Shown here: in pieces, positions 1 to 13,022 of the stretch
Position numbering within the stretch: position 1 is the stretch's first letter
How the letters are laid out: the number at the start of each line of letters is the position of its first letter
From: Hirsutella rhossiliensis
Lineage: Eukaryota; Ascomycota; Sordariomycetes; Hypocreales; Ophiocordycipitaceae
NCBI RefSeq assembly: GCF_020360975.1
Contig: NW_025408667.1
Location: 7,998,001-8,062,000, forward strand
Reading direction: 5' to 3'
Length of the DNA stretch: 64,000 nucleotides
Notes under the pieces: generated by a model
What the model was told of the DNA's origin: nothing
Database searches by the model: none
Seen by the model: the letters and a program-made list of their open reading frames with translations, nothing else
Translations under genes and position numbers: made by a program

Positions 1-2343
1 CTTATAACTTAAAGACCTTATCTTACTATTTAACGTAAGACGATTAAATAATCTAGGGAGGTAAGCTAAGTATTAAATAAAGTAAAACAGTCCCTTTTAA
101 GTAGTATCGCGCTTAGAGTAGTCTAGGGCATATAGGATTAAGACTTTAGATAAAATCGTACTTAATAAGATAATCTTAAGAGAGTATTTAAAGAAGTTTA
201 AAAAGGATAAGGAAGGTTAGTAGTACTCTACTAAGGACGACTAGTTACTCTAGGATAAGATTACTCTCGATAAGAGAAAGAAGGAAGAAATAATAAATAA
301 AGTAGATAATTTACTACTACTACTAAGTAAAGAAGCCTTAGATTAAATAGTACTATAGTCCTTAATAAACCTTAGAAGGATTAAAGCTAAGAAGAGGAAG
401 AAGAGCGACTATAGATACCTAAGAAAGGCCTAAGGCATACGATTAAGGTTTAGCTACTATAACTTAGTAAAGTAAAAAAGGATCTCTATATAGGAGCCTT
501 AAAGACGCTAATCTAATAAGAAAAGGAGGAGGTAAAAAGGAGCTAGGGAGGAAAAGGCAGTAAAGACAAAAATCTATAACTATCGTAAGAAGCACGCTAG
601 AACCTAACTAGTAACTAGAGCACCGTTTAACTATTTAATTAAAGGACGACTATAGTAGCCGAGATATTTATAAGCGCCCTACCTACTACCTTACCGTTTT
701 ATATTTTCTACTTAAAGCTCCTTAAGTAGATAAAGATAATATTTCCTACCCTTCCTTAATAATAACTTACCTTTTACTACCTTAAAGAAGATAAATAAAG
801 ATATAATTAAATAATAGAGTAAGAAAATAAATATTCTTACTACCTACCTCCCTTAAGAATAGGATTTTTTACTTTATAGATAGGGACTTTTATTCTTTAT
901 TATAAAGGGGGAGACTTATTATAGCGAAAATAAACGCGCTTATAAGATAAATTTTAATATATTTTTAACTTACTAGATTAAATACGTATAACCTTAAGAG
1001 AAAAACTTTTACTATTAAAGATAGCGACTAAATAAGGCTACCTACTCCTAGTAAACCTATTATAGACTATTATAAAGCGAACTTAAAGACTATCTAATTA
1101 TTACTTAAGAGAGAGCTCGTTAAACCTATATAATCTTTTTCTAGGTAAAACGGGCGTAAGGTTAATTTCCTCCCCTTCCTTAAATCCTTAGTAGGATTAA
1201 AGGGATTAAGGATATTATAAAGAAGATAAGGGGCGGTCTTATTATTAATATACTTATCGTAAAATTTATTAGTCTTAAGGTTAGTATAGAAATTATAACT
1301 ATATATACGGTTAGTAAATCTATTAAGGTCGTAAGTAGCCCTATAGTATCTAAGGAAGTACCGCTATTTATAAATAAGCGCCTTAGTTAAATCCTAGATA
1401 TAGTTAGTATAAGAACCGCTAGTAGTGCCTAGAAAAGAGATATACTTATAAAAAGGAAATATAACGTGCTTATAAGCGGAAGTTATAGTTATCTAATAAG
1501 TTTAAATATACCCTTAATAAAGGCAAGGATTATAAGTTCTATATAAAGTAATTAGGACTACTTAAGAGTATTCTTACTACCTTAAACTAAGCTAAGAAAA
1601 GAAGTATCTATATAGATAAGCGATTTCTATAGGGATATAGATTATTAGCTAACGTCTATAATAAAGGGCATAGAAAACGATTTAATTATACCGACTTAGT
1701 ATGCTCTTAAGAAAGTAAGAGAGAAGAGAGCGACCGCGCGCTTTAATCCTAACGATATTAAGAGCTTCTAATAAAACCTATAACTAAAAGGCAATTTCTA
1801 TATAAATTAGAAACCCTTAATAACCGATATTATTTCTACTATAGACCTAGGTCTTAAAGTAACTATAGATCTATAGAAAAAGATAGTTAGAACGAGCTAA
1901 GCGAGATTAGATAAGTTAGATAGTTATTACTTAAAAGTACTTTATATAAAGAGGAAAGACCTTAGTATAATAATTCTAAGTAAGAAGAGTAGTAATAATA
2001 AGGGAAGGTTATAGAAGAGTAATTAAAGAGAGGTTAATAATATTTAGTAGCTCTTTAGTTTTAAGTTTAGCGGTCTTATAAGATATAATAAAGAAGAAGA
2101 GGTAGTTATAAAAAGAGAAGATAAAAGGTAGCGGTCTAGAGAAATAAAAAAGATAGAGGAGAAGAGAGGAAGAAAAGGAATAGAAAGAGTAAAGAGGAGA
2201 AGAAAAGGGCAGAGATTAGATAGCTTACTAATTAATAACCGGTAAAAGAAGCTATTTAAGCGTAACCCCTAAATACGCCTAAGACCTTACCGCTATAAAG
2301 GCCGGCTAAAGTAACTAATAACCGCGCGCTTTAATAACTATTT
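1..2343 (+). pseudogene. RIP relic with coding-like frames, family unknown
   Basis: Several plus-strand frames read for long stretches if TAA and TAG are taken as former CAA and CAG. Around 40-430 there is a Lys/Leu/Asp-rich segment, and around 1,640-2,340 another with a Lys/Arg-rich tail. I do not recognise the family; a DNA-transposon transposase tail is one possibility. No terminal repeats were found, and the left side is cut by the window edge. Confidence 0.3.
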
Positions 2344-2385
2344 ATTCCTCTCGCTATACCCTCCTTCTTCCTTCCTTCTTCTTCC

Positions 2386-2412
2386 TTCTATATATATATA
2401 TATATATATACT
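2386..2412. repeat. TA dinucleotide run
   Basis: A short run of alternating T and A lies between two relic reading frames. It may partly be a product of RIP acting on a CA/TG microsatellite. Confidence 0.6.
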
Positions 2413-2575
2413 CTATATATTTCCCTACTTATAACGATCCCTTCTATTAATATAACTCTTATATATATATATAATACCCTCTTAGCCTCTTAGCGTTATA
2501 ACTTAGAACTACTTACCTTAACTATTTAATCTTATCTTCTCCCTCTCTTTCGCTTACTTTACCCTTTCCTAAGAT

Positions 2576-5240
2576 ATAGCGGCGAACTTAAATAGTATCT
2601 TAGGCCTAGCTATAGACCTCCTTAAGAATGCCGCTATCTTCTTTAGCGTACTACTATTTAGGAGTAGGAGCTTTATTTTGCCTACTTACTATAGCGAAGT
2701 TAAAGTAGAAGGTAGCAAAGGGCGCTTCTACGCTAAAGATAAGGAAAAGTTCGTAGACTAAGACTAATAAGACATTTATAGGCAAAAGTAACCTCCCTAG
2801 TATATTTATAGAGATCGTTAGTACTTAATACTAATAGGCCCTATTAAACGGCGGGATATTACCCTTAAAGATACTTAGATAATATATAAGGGCGTTAAAA
2901 AGATAAACGGATTTACTAGGAATAAGGCCTACTAAGAAGAGTATATTATCGATATATATAACTTTCTCTATAAAGCTATTAATAAATAATAGGCTATAAG
3001 CTTTAGCCTTAGTACGATAATTAAGATCTTAATAAGAGGTATTAAGAACGCGGTATACCCTTTACCTTACCTACTATTAGTTTATACTAACTATTAAGGG
3101 GAACCTATCGAAGATACGGAAGATAGATATATAAAGTACTATAAATACCTAAATAATAAGGAGTATTTAATTAAGTTTACCGCTCCTACCTTTAACCTTA
3201 GTTACTTTACGTATAAATAAAGGTATACGACTAGAGTTATTAACTTTTTAGTAGGACTAAATAAAGGGGGACTCTACTAAGGAGCGTTCCTTTAAGACTA
3301 TAGGGAAGGAAACTTAGTCGTTTTTAATACTTAGAAAGAGGGATAGTACGCTAGACTTTATACGTTCCTATAAATATAGCGGTAGTTTCTTTATATCTTC
3401 TAAGTTCCTTATAACTTTACCTATACGCTAGTCCCTTATACCGCTTAGTAGGAAGGGTAGGAATATAGCTACTTAGCCTTAATAATAATCTAATACTAAG
3501 TTAAAGGTATAGTTAAGCTATACCTTAAGATAATTAAGCAGCGATACTTAAAGGTTAAAGTAATTCTAGAGTAAAGGTATAGGGTAATATAAGAAGCCCT
3601 ATAAATAGATAAAATCTTATACTAAGACTAGTATTTCTTTAAGCTAAACAAGAGGATAAGTATAAAAGGCTACGTCGATAGGCTAATATATAGAATCTAA
3701 GCTATTACGGCGAACGAGCTTAATTATACGTAAGTAATATTATAGGGCGGTAGAGTTTCCTAGTAGTTTAATAGTAGGGTTAGATAACTATAAAGGATAC
3801 TATCTAATTAAGGTCTAATAACCTTTAATAAAGTCTTTCTTATAAGGATTCTTAGGAGCGAGCGGATTTACCGATATAACCGTATTATCTTAGGAGACTA
3901 AGAAGAATAAGACCTCTAGGAAGTCCTAGAGGTAGTTAACCTCTTAGATAGGCCTACTAGATAGAGACTACCGCTTTAAAGCGATATAGAACTAGCTTAT
4001 ATAGTAAGGAAAGCGAGAAAGGAGCTATCTATACTAGCTACCCTTATAGAGTAACCTAACTTAATCGCTTAAACTATACGCGGTTTCTTTACGAAACTCC
4101 TCCCTAAAAAGACCCCTAACTATCTAATTACGCTAATAGGAATCGAGAATAAACCTAGTCCTTCGTTACCTTAAGCGTTAACTAAATCGAGCTCTTTATT
4201 TAAACTAAGTAGCCTTTCCCTAAGTAACCTTAAGATAGGATCCCTACCTTAGAGCCTATAAAGAAGAGAGCTAAGCACCCTTACTAGTCCCTTTATCTAT
4301 ATAGAAACGACGCTTTTATTCTCCCCCTTTAATATATAGCTAATTAGGCTTACTCCTCGCCTACTACTAACGACTCCTTTAAACGTATAAAGGAGTAAAA
4401 GACTTATAACTATACCCCCGCCGATAACCTAATAAGGAGCTAGTAAGGAAGAAAGGTAGATAGCCTAACTATTAACTCGCCTTAAGACTCTAAAATTACT
4501 AGGCGCTCGGTTAATTACCCTAAGGCCGAAGACTCTAGTAACGCCTACGGTATGCCCCGTTACTCCCTAGAAACAAAGTATAGTAATAGCCTCTCTAGCT
4601 ACGGTCCCTATAAGGTTTATACTAGGTTTTAAGCCCTCCTAAGTTAAAGGAGTTAAAAACCTAGGAATATATTAGAACTACCGCTAAGATATTAACGACT
4701 ATAATTCTATATATTTATATAGGACTACTAATAACGCGATAACGATTAGCCTATAAGACTTTATAGCTTATTTAATCTAGCTATACTTAAAGCTATAGAC
4801 TAGTAAAGACGCTAACTACTTCGTTTCCCTAACGCCTCTAGGAATAATAAGCGCGAATACTTAGGAGTATATATAGGGGGTAGTAGATAATTATCTAAAG
4901 AAGGAAGTACGCGAGTAAAAATAGGAAAGAGCTAAACGAGTAGCTTATAGGTAAAAGGAGGAATAAAGGACGTAAAGGGAAAAGGATTATAGTAAAGAAG
5001 AAAAGTTCCGTCGATAGTTTATTTACTTACTTATATACTTAGGAAGAGAACCTTACCTATTATTATCGCGCCCTTTCTATTAGTATCCTAGGTCGGAAAG
5101 TCGCTAGGGAGGAGTTTAACGGGTAAGATTATACCCTTATAGATATTAGCCCGTTAGGGGGGGGGATAAGACCCCTAGTACTCCCCTTCTAACTTACTTC
5201 TAAGTATACTTAAAGGCGTTATAAAGACCTTAATTATCTA
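2576..5240 (+). pseudogene. Long RIP-degraded reading frame, family unknown
   Basis: From an ATA at 2,576 (a plausible RIPped ATG) one plus-strand frame runs for close to 890 codons with only TAA/TAG interruptions. The start reads AANLNSILGLAIDLLKNAA and the middle LILIGPIKRRDITLKD. The last part, near 4,860-5,060, is Lys/Glu/Arg/Gln-rich. Sustained coding-like composition without TGA suggests a former gene, probably a mobile-element protein given the setting. No retroelement, helicase or transposase motif was recognised. A run of G near 5,160 lies close to the point where the coding-like frame changes. Confidence 0.4.
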
Positions 5241-5586
5241 ATTAGGTATCTTCCTTAATTATAGTTAATTTAAATTTTTATTTTTCCCCTTTAAAGTAAA
5301 GGCCGCTAGTTACGCGACTCTAGTAGAGATAAAGAGGTATAAAGTAAAGAAATCTCTAAGACTTATATCTATAACCTAAGGCCCTTAGAGCTATATATAG
5401 GACCGATAATTAGATAATTATATAGTTAATTACTCTATTAATCCTTAGCTATATACTACGCGTGCTTTAAGTATATACCCTCGTCCCTATTAAACTATCT
5501 TAGCTAATGTTATTAATAAGCTCCTATTTAAATAGGTCGCCTCTATAGACGCTAAGATACTTAAGATCGTCGCTATTATTACTAGT
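5222..5586 (+). pseudogene. RIP relic frame, left half (interrupted by element B)
   Basis: A coding-like frame reads through this stretch with only TAA/TAG stops. It ends exactly at the 5-bp duplication CTAGT (5,582-5,586) at the left end of element B. If B and one copy of the duplication are removed, the frame continues without a shift into 13,028 onward, so B most likely inserted into this former coding sequence. Its relation to the frame at 2,576-5,240 is open: the two differ by one reading frame. The family was not recognised. Confidence 0.4.
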
Positions 5587-5843
5587 TATTATAGGCTACG
5601 CCTATAGAAGGCTAAGGTTATACTATAGCGACCGTACTAAAGTCGGGCTGAAGTAGACCTATATATAGGCAGAGCTCGACCTAAACTTAGGCCGAATAGC
5701 ACCTAAATATAGGTTAAGCTAGGGACTAAGGAAGACGGATAACTATCGCGACTAAGATAGAGTTTTCCTCCTTTCTCCTTAGCTTTAGATAAATAATTAT
5801 TTAGCCCTATATTACTATACTAAGTATACGCTAGCCCTTAACA
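5587..5843 (+). repeat. Element B 5' LTR
   Basis: This 257-bp LTR matches 12,766-13,022 over its whole length, with RIP-type and a few other differences. It holds the 11-base stretch AGCTTTAGATA at 5,781-5,791, which is complementary to the primer-binding site just after the LTR. Confidence 0.92.
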
Positions 5844-5854
5844 TATCTAAAGCT
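5844..5854 (+). promoter_or_regulatory. Element B self-complementary primer-binding site
   Basis: TATCTAAAGCT follows the 5' LTR directly and is the exact reverse complement of AGCTTTAGATA inside the LTR (5,781-5,791). Tf1/sushi-type elements fold the 5' end of their own mRNA onto such a site to prime reverse transcription instead of using a tRNA. The reading is inferred from complementarity and position. Confidence 0.7.
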
Positions 5855-6289
5855 CCTTTTAGATAAGGCTATAAAGCTTAGAGAGAGATCGGACTAAAAG
5901 GATATAATATAGATATCTTAACGACCTAGAGGAGGGAGAATAGTCCTAAGGACGGTAAGGAGTAGTAACGGGAGGGCTAGACGCCCGGCTAACGATAAAG
6001 TAAGCGATACTCTCGCTATAAGTAAGGGAGGTAAAGATAAGGCATTAAGTAATATAAAGCTAACTATAGATATAGGAACTAATCGGCTAGATTAAGAGGA
6101 TATACTAAAGGATAGATAAACCGATATAGATAGGTACGTAGGAGGGGGCTAGGGGCGGAGTAGGCAGTTTAATACCGCCCTTAAGGGCAATAGGGGGGGC
6201 AGTAACGCCTATAACTAAGGGGGAGGTAATAAGGAAGAATAGCTATAAGAAGCCTCTCCTAAGCCTAGGAAAATTTAATAGATAACGAC

Positions 6290-7085
6290 GGCACTATACC
6301 CTATAGGTATAATATATATAGGAGAAGTATAAGATCGATAAAGAATTCTTCTTAAGCTTAAGGGAAATCTTCTACCTTATCTATAACTACCTAGACGCCG
6401 GGCTATAATAAACGGTTACTATATACTATAAAATAAAGGCGGAGAGGGGCTATAATTAAAAGGAATTCCTAAAGTACCTTAACTTAATCTACCTTAACTT
6501 AGATATCTAGTTACGCGCGGCGGCGGCGATCTAGATAATAAAATAAGGGGAAAGTTAAACGTTTATAGCGTTCCTCCTAAAGTTTAAGTAGAGACTCTTT
6601 AAGGCTAGGGGCGGGTCCTAGCTATACGACGTTTAGATCGTCTTCCTAGAGGGGGCTCTAGGAATCTAGCTCCGCGAGGCGTTAGCTATAGTCGACCTCC
6701 TTATATTAAGCTTTGCCGCCTATATTAATAGGGTAGCGTAAATAGCGGCTAAGCTAGAGAGGGTCTAGTAAATAAGATAACCCCTTTTAAACTAAAGGAG
6801 ACTAGCGGATATATACCCCTAAGAAAGGAAGGATAAAGATAGGGATACCTTAATAACTAGTATTAACGCCTTAAATAGATAAAGGGAGGGGTAGAGCTAG
6901 CCGGAGAACTAAATATACTTTAACTATAGAGTTAAAGGATATATCGCGCTTTATTATAAGAAGAAGAGATAGGAACCTTAGAGGGCAAGCGTAATAAAGG
7001 AAGAGAGGGACGCTAAGGATAATAATAACTTAGAAAAAGAGGAACCCTAGCGTAAAGTTAGGCGCTAAGGGTAAAAGAGAAATAG
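6290..7085 (+). pseudogene. Element B gag relic
   Basis: A plus-strand frame broken only by TAA/TAG resembles a Ty3/gypsy capsid. It contains an NYLDAGL-like stretch and the conserved capsid core near 6,540-6,760. Around 6,910-6,970 is a decayed zinc knuckle, in which the cysteine codons TGC/TGT have become TAC/TAT (RVKGYIALYYKKKR, from a CCHC motif). It cannot encode a functional protein. Confidence 0.75.
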
Positions 7086-7099
7086 TAAGAAGCTTAAAA

Positions 7100-10000
7100 G
7101 TTAATAAGGGACTATCTTATATTAGGCCTAGTAACGCTAAGGGTAAGTATTAATAGGAAGAAGGGACTTAACGCGCTTATAGATACTAGCTATAATTACT
7201 ATACTATAGTAAGTAAGAGGGTAGTAAAGAAGCTATAAATACCTCTCGCTAATAAAAGGAGAAGATAACTAAGGCCGTTTTTAAAAGATACTCTAGCCTT
7301 ATAAATAAAAGGAATTATAGTATTTAAGATAAATATTAACGGCTATATAGAGTAGACCTTTATATATATAGTCCCTAGGCTAAGCTATAATATATTCCTA
7401 GGAAGGCTATAAATAAAAAAGAACTAAGTAATATATAATATAGTAAGGGATCGGATTTAGTATAGTAAGGCTAAGATCTAGATTAGCCTATAAGGATCGG
7501 AAGTAATAAGGAGGGTAGAATAGATCTAAAGGGTAAAGATCGTTAGCGCGGTAGTATTTATAATAGAATATTAAAGGGAGAGGGCGGTAAGGGATAATAA
7601 GGGAAGGTAGAGGATAGTCGATATCTAAGCGATTATAATAAAGGATATAAAGAGAGCACTCTAGCTAAAGATAGCGGTAGACCTAGTAGACTATATCCTA
7701 AAGTAGGCGCTAGATATATACCTAGACCTCTTTATACTAGAGAAGGCTTTAAAGATACCCCTATATAGGCTAAGGGTAGACTATAAGATTAACCTAATAC
7801 TAGATAAAGATAAGGCAGAGCCCCCCCTACTATAGGAACCCTTCTATAATATATTAAGGGAGGAACTCTTAGTACTAAGGAAGACCCTAAGCGAGCTAAT
7901 AAAGGTAAACTTAATCCGCTTAAGTAGCTCCTTAGCCGCGGCCCTAGTACTCTTTACTTAAAAGTTAGACGGTCGCTTACGATTTTACTATAACTACTAG
8001 GCCCTAAACGCGATTATAAAGAGAGATAGGTACGCGCTACCCTTAATTATAGAGATACTATAGATACTTATAAAAGTAAAGTAGTTTATAAAGCTCGACG
8101 TTATAGCGGCGTTCTATAAGATCTAGATAGTAAAGGGCTATAAGTTTAAGATAGCCTTTTAAATAAGGTTCGGATTATTTAAGTAATAGGTATACCTATT
8201 CGGCTTAATAAGGACGCCGGCTACCTTCTAATAATATATTAATAAGGTACTAAGGGAGTACCTATATAAGTTTATTATAGCGTATATAGATAACGTCTTA
8301 ATTTACTTATTAGGGTCTCTCTAAGACTACTAAGAGAAGGTAGTAAGGGTACTCTAAAAGCTATAAAAGGTAGGCTTAATATTAAACCTAAGAAAGTATA
8401 ACTTTATAATAAAGGAGGTTAAGTACCTAGGCTTTATTATATAAGTAAAGGGTAAGGTTCGATATAACTTAGAGAAGATCTAAGTAATATAAATATAGTA
8501 GGTACCCTAGAATATAAAAGGAGTCTAGAGCTTTCTTAGCTTTATAAACTACTACTAGGCCTTTATACTACTCTACGTAGAGGCATTAGTATACTTAGAC
8601 GGCCTTTATAAGAAAGGTATAATCTTTAAGTAAATAAATAAGTACTAAGTAGCGTTTAAATTTATCTAGAATGCTTTCTATAACGCCCTAGTACTATAAC
8701 TTTATAACCTAAAGAGAGAAATATACCTAGAGGCAGACTATTTTAAATACGCGATAAGAGGGGCGCTAATATAGGTAGGGCTAGACGGTATATAATACTT
8801 AGTAGGATTCTTCTTAAAGAGACTAAACCTAGTAAAGTATAACTACTTAATCTACGATAAAGAGATACTTATAATTATATAGTGCTTAGACTTCTAAGAA
8901 GTAAAACTCTAAAATATACCTACTTTTATAGTACTAACTAACTATAATAACCTAAGGTACTTTATAATAAAGAAGAAGTTAAATAAGAGATAAAGCTAAT
9001 AGGTAATAGAGCTTATATCCTATAACTTTATACTAGAGTTCTAGCTAGGGAGGCTAGTAGCGGTGCCCGACGCGCTATCCTACCGGGAGTAAGATCGGCC
9101 GGCGGGCGAAACGGACGAAAGGGAGATAGGGCGGGTAGTCTAGATAATTCCGGAGACCGTATACTTATAGGGCCGCCTAGTCCCCGCCGGGGGCCGACAC
9201 GCCGACTTACCGGGACGCTTAGCCTAAGATAGGGCGGTAGTAGCAGCGCTATAGGTAAGTAAAGGAGGGGTAGGCGTAATAGCGTATATCGGCGGAGCGG
9301 GGGGGCCTATTAAACGACCTAAGGAGGAAGCAAATAAGGGCGATAACCGATTAAAACTTAACTTAAACTTAGGCCGAAATATACCCTAGGAATAAGCTAA
9401 CCTTATACTAGTATTTAACGACTAAGAGCTATAGAAGAAATAGATAAAGGCGTTAAGGAAAGATAAAGAATACTAAGCGGTATTCTAAGTAGTATATAAA
9501 GGGGAGAGATCGCTAGCACTAAAATAGTAACTAAAGGTATAGTTAAGCGAATATATAATCGATATTAAGAGACGGTTATACTTTTAAGAGAGGCTATAAG
9601 TACTAGGGAAACTAAAGTATAATAAAAGAGAGGGGGCTAAGGAATAAGATATACTTTAGGTATAGATAGCTTGATAGACGTATAACTTAACGGCGGTAGG
9701 ATACCTAGGGAGAGAAGGGACCCTAGTAATACTAGCCTAAGAATTCTTTTAGCTTAGCTAGTCGGCGATAGTAAAGCGGCTCGTCGTAAACTACGGACTA
9801 TATAGGAGGGGGTATATATAAAGGTAACTTTAAAAGGGACTCTTAAAGCCCTTACTACCGCCGTCCTAACTATTTATATACCTATTAATAGACTTTATAG
9901 TTAAACTACTACTAACTAAGATAGAAAGCGCGAAGTACCTTTAGGTAATTATAGACTAGCTAATAAAGGCGGTAACGCTTAAAGTAATACCGACGATAAG

Positions 10001-10626
10001 GGTAGTAGTATACGTAATAAGGTTCCTCTAGGCTTACTTTTACTTCTATAGGATGCTAAGGTCGATTATATTAGATAAAGGGACGAACTAAATAGGAAGC
10101 TTTTAAAGGGAGTTCTATAGATAAATAAGAGTATAAAGGAAGTTAAGTTTAGTATACTACCTATAGATAGATAAGTCGACTAAGCGCGTAAACTAAAAAG
10201 TATAGGCATACCTTTAGGCATACGTTTACTATAGCTAAGATAACTAAGGAGTATAGCTACTATATATATAAGCTATACTAAATAACCGCGTAGCGTTAAT
10301 AACGGGCGTAAGCCCGTTCTTCGCGATATATAAATATAATATCGAGCTAGTCTAAATAGTAAGGGAGGAGGGGCCGCTAGCGCTAGAAGTAAGGGGGGCG
10401 AGGGAGCTCGCTTAAAGGATAAGAGAGGTAACTAACTTCCTATAAACCGCTATTATCGCGGCGTAAGTAAGATAAAAGGAGACGGTAAACTAAAAGAGAG
10501 CTTTAGTAGAGAGGTTTAAAGTAGGCAATAAGGTATAGGTAGATATAGCTAAATATATAACTAACTAGCTATATAAGAAGCTCGACTAACTATACTAAAA
10601 GTATACTATAACTCTTAAGGTATATA
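7100..10626 (+). pseudogene. Element B pol relic: protease, RT, RNase H, integrase
   Basis: Retropepsin-like sequence lies near 7,160-7,450. Reverse transcriptase begins near 7,850 ([10 protein letters not shown], then ALNAIIKRDRYALPL). Its catalytic box near 8,275-8,300 reads AYIDNVLIY where active relatives have YIDD. RNase H follows (about 8,690-9,000), then a linker and integrase (about 9,420-10,620), with a recognisable YYL-IDKSTKRVN region corresponding to HPQTDGSTERVN. Stops are TAA/TAG in former Gln codons. The gene is dead and is cut at 10,626 by the inserted segment. Confidence 0.85.
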
Positions 10627-11199
10627 AGTAAAAGCGGAATTTTAGGAAATTAAGGAATTACGTAAGACTATATAATAAAGGGGAAGAAGGAGTATAAGGT
10701 AGGATTTTCAACGGAATTTATTAGTAGTATATTAGTATATAGAAGAGGTATTAAAGTTAATAATTCTCTATTTATCTACTAGCGGACATACTATCTTATA
10801 TAGATAATTATAGCTAAACGGAAGAACCTTTCGGGACTAGATTTAAGCTGCCGTATAGCCCTAAGACTAAGGAATCCCGTGATACCTCGAGTAAATCTAG
10901 AAGTGTCTTAGTTCCTCTAATATTCGTGTTTAAAGGAGGTTGGTCGTGCCGGTGTTCTTAAGAGGTCTTAGCTAGTATTCTAAGCTAGCTCTATTCCTTC
11001 GATTCCCGATTATACAATAACCGGCAACCCGTTTAATATATAATAATATGTAAAATAACGAGCGATTCTTGCTCTATAGGATAAGATTTTATCTATAATT
11101 AATATACTACTTATTAGCTTATATAATCGGGAGAGTATATTATAGCTGCTTTATTTATAGTAGGAACACCGTTCCTTATAATAATAAAGGTAGTAAGCT
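10627..11199. mobile_element. 573-bp insertion in element B with little RIP
   Basis: This segment separates integrase from the chromodomain. Removing it joins a frame ending in KV.. to a frame reading VELD, as in related elements. TATATA occurs on both sides (10,621-10,626 and 11,200-11,205) and may be a target duplication, although that sequence is simple. The middle (about 10,840-11,060) contains CA and TG, unlike its surroundings. No coding region and no strong terminal inverted repeat were seen. It is probably a short non-autonomous element or solo repeat that arrived after RIP. Confidence 0.55.
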
Positions 11200-11205
11200 T
11201 ATATA

Positions 11206-11500
11206 TAGTAGAGCTCGATATACTAAGGAGGGTATATAAGAGGCTTTATATAGAATTTCTTTATTAAGCGGTAGAGAACCTACTACCTAGATAGGTAGTC
11301 GACGACTACTAACCGCTACTAGTAATCGGGGAGGACGACGAGCCTAAGTATATCGTCGAAGAGATCTAGTAAGCGTAGTAAAAGCGGAGGGGGAGGGGCA
11401 GATAGCGATAGGTACTTATAAAATAGTAAGGGTATATAAACCTATTATAGTACCCGCTAGATGACTTCTAGGAGACGGAAGCCTTAAAGGGATTTAAGAG
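11206..11500 (+). pseudogene. Element B chromodomain relic
   Basis: The frame reads VELD, then VVDDY.PLLVIGEDDEP, then YIVEEI and KRRGRGR, and continues as a chromodomain-like fold (VLIK..GY). This is the chromodomain found at the C-terminus of chromovirus integrases, which binds modified histone tails and guides insertion. TAA/TAG replace Gln and Trp codons. It is separated from the integrase by the 573-bp insertion. Confidence 0.75.
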
Positions 11501-12765
11501 ATAGTAGGGAAACGTAAAGGAGAATAATAAAGGAGGGGCGAGAGAAAGGGATAAAGAGGAGGGCGGAAGATAAGGAAGGGGAAATAAAAGATAGAAGGGG
11601 GAGAAAGAGAAAGAGGTAAGAAATAAGGGACGCTTATTAAAGAATAAGGAAAAGATAAAAAAGAACTATAGTACTAAAAGGAAACGATAAAAGATAGATA
11701 GGAGATAGATATAAGACGGATAGCGATAGAGGATAGATAAGAATAAGGATAAGGGTAGGATATAATAAGATAAGATATAGATATAGTAAGACGTACTAAG
11801 GATACCGACTTAATTTTAACCGACTATAAACGCCCCCTAACTACCGCCTAATTACTCTAAGATATTAAGGTACGTCTAGGCCTAGCGCGTAGATATAGCG
11901 GCGCGGGTAAGCTTAGTATACTAAAACGATAGTTAGAGATAAACGGTAGGATAAGGTTAGAGGAGGAATAAGGTATATATATAAGGGTCGCTTTAATAGT
12001 CGTCGAATATCCTTTAAGATATATAGTCTTAGAGGGCGTTAGTAGTAGCGATCGTATCCTTAGTATACTACTATTATATTAGCGTCCTATCGAATAAAGT
12101 TAAGGGAGAGTAATAGATAGGAAGGTAGCGTAATCTAGCGCGGGCGTAGGTAAAGTAGTTATAAGTACGCGGCGACGCCTAATTTTAGTAGGTACTATAC
12201 TATATCTCGACGCTTAGCGACGTTATTTAGCCTATATAGGCGAGATAGGGTAGCCGCCGTATAGTAGTGCTATAGGTCGCGCTACGCTTACTAGGAGATA
12301 TAGGCGGACGTATTAACTAGCGTAAAGGCGGTAGAGTATAGTCGCCCGGCGTGCTAGGAGGCGGGGTACCGCTACGCGGAGTAAAGAAGCCGGCGGGCAT
12401 ACGAGGGCCTATAGTAGTTATAATATAGCGCGGCGCGGCGATAGAAGTTAGGTAGAGTAAGGGCGCGCGCGTAGAGGGAGTAAAGCTTAAAAGAGGAAAA
12501 AGAAAGGAAGAGGGAGAGGGGATAGAAGAGGGGTATTTATATATAGCGGGGTACGCGTATAGTTAGTAAGGTATAGGGGTATATACGCGGAGGAGGGAAG
12601 GAGAGGGTAGAATAGGTATATAAAAGGGCGGGGTATAGAGGGATAGGGTAAGCGTAAGGCGGAAGGAAGCAACCGCGCGCGCTAAGAAAAAGGGGATAGC
12701 GATAATAGAAAGGCGGTAAGAGAGGAATAAGAGTACTACCGATAAAAGGGGGAGAGCAGGGGTAG
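11500..12765. other. Element B 3' region without recognised pol domain
   Basis: From about 11,500 to 11,770 the plus strand is strongly purine-rich (G and A). From about 11,820 to 12,480, long minus-strand frames have few stops, all TAA/TAG, but two frames look equally open, so no coding claim is made. By position it corresponds to the region holding the antisense frames of elements C and D. Confidence 0.4.
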
Positions 12766-13022
12766 TATTATAGGCTATGCTTATAAAAAGCTAAGGTTAT
12801 ACTATAGCGACCGTACTAAAGTCGGGCTAAAGTAGACCTATATATAGGTAGAGCTCGACCTAAACTTAGGCCGAATAGTATTTAAATATAGGTCGAGCTA
12901 GGGACTAAGGAAGATAGATAACCGTTGCGACTAAGATAGAGTTTTCCTCCTTTCTCCTTAGCTTTAGATAAATAATTATTCGGCCCTATACTACTATACT
13001 AAGTATACGCCGGCCCTTAATA
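12766..13022 (+). repeat. Element B 3' LTR
   Basis: This is the 257-bp partner of 5,587-5,843, followed directly by the target duplication CTAGT at 13,023-13,027. Confidence 0.92.

Larger units (their letters stand above)
5587..13022 (+). mobile_element. Element B: complete RIP-degraded Ty3/gypsy chromovirus
   Basis: The element is bounded by two 257-bp LTRs (5,587-5,843 and 12,766-13,022). Their ends, TATTATAGG and AACA/AATA, fit RIPped TG..CA termini. It is flanked by a 5-bp target duplication, CTAGT (5,582-5,586 and 13,023-13,027). Inside, in the usual order, are gag with a zinc knuckle, protease, reverse transcriptase, RNase H, integrase and a C-terminal chromodomain, all with many TAA/TAG stops. 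A 573-bp segment (10,627-11,199) sits between integrase and chromodomain. The 3' part (about 11,500-12,765) has no recognised pol domain. Confidence 0.92.

Noticed and set aside
12487..12672. A 61-codon minus-strand frame in element B
   Set aside because: It is low-complexity Leu/Pro/Tyr-rich translation of a purine-rich RIPped strand, with no homologous copy to support it.
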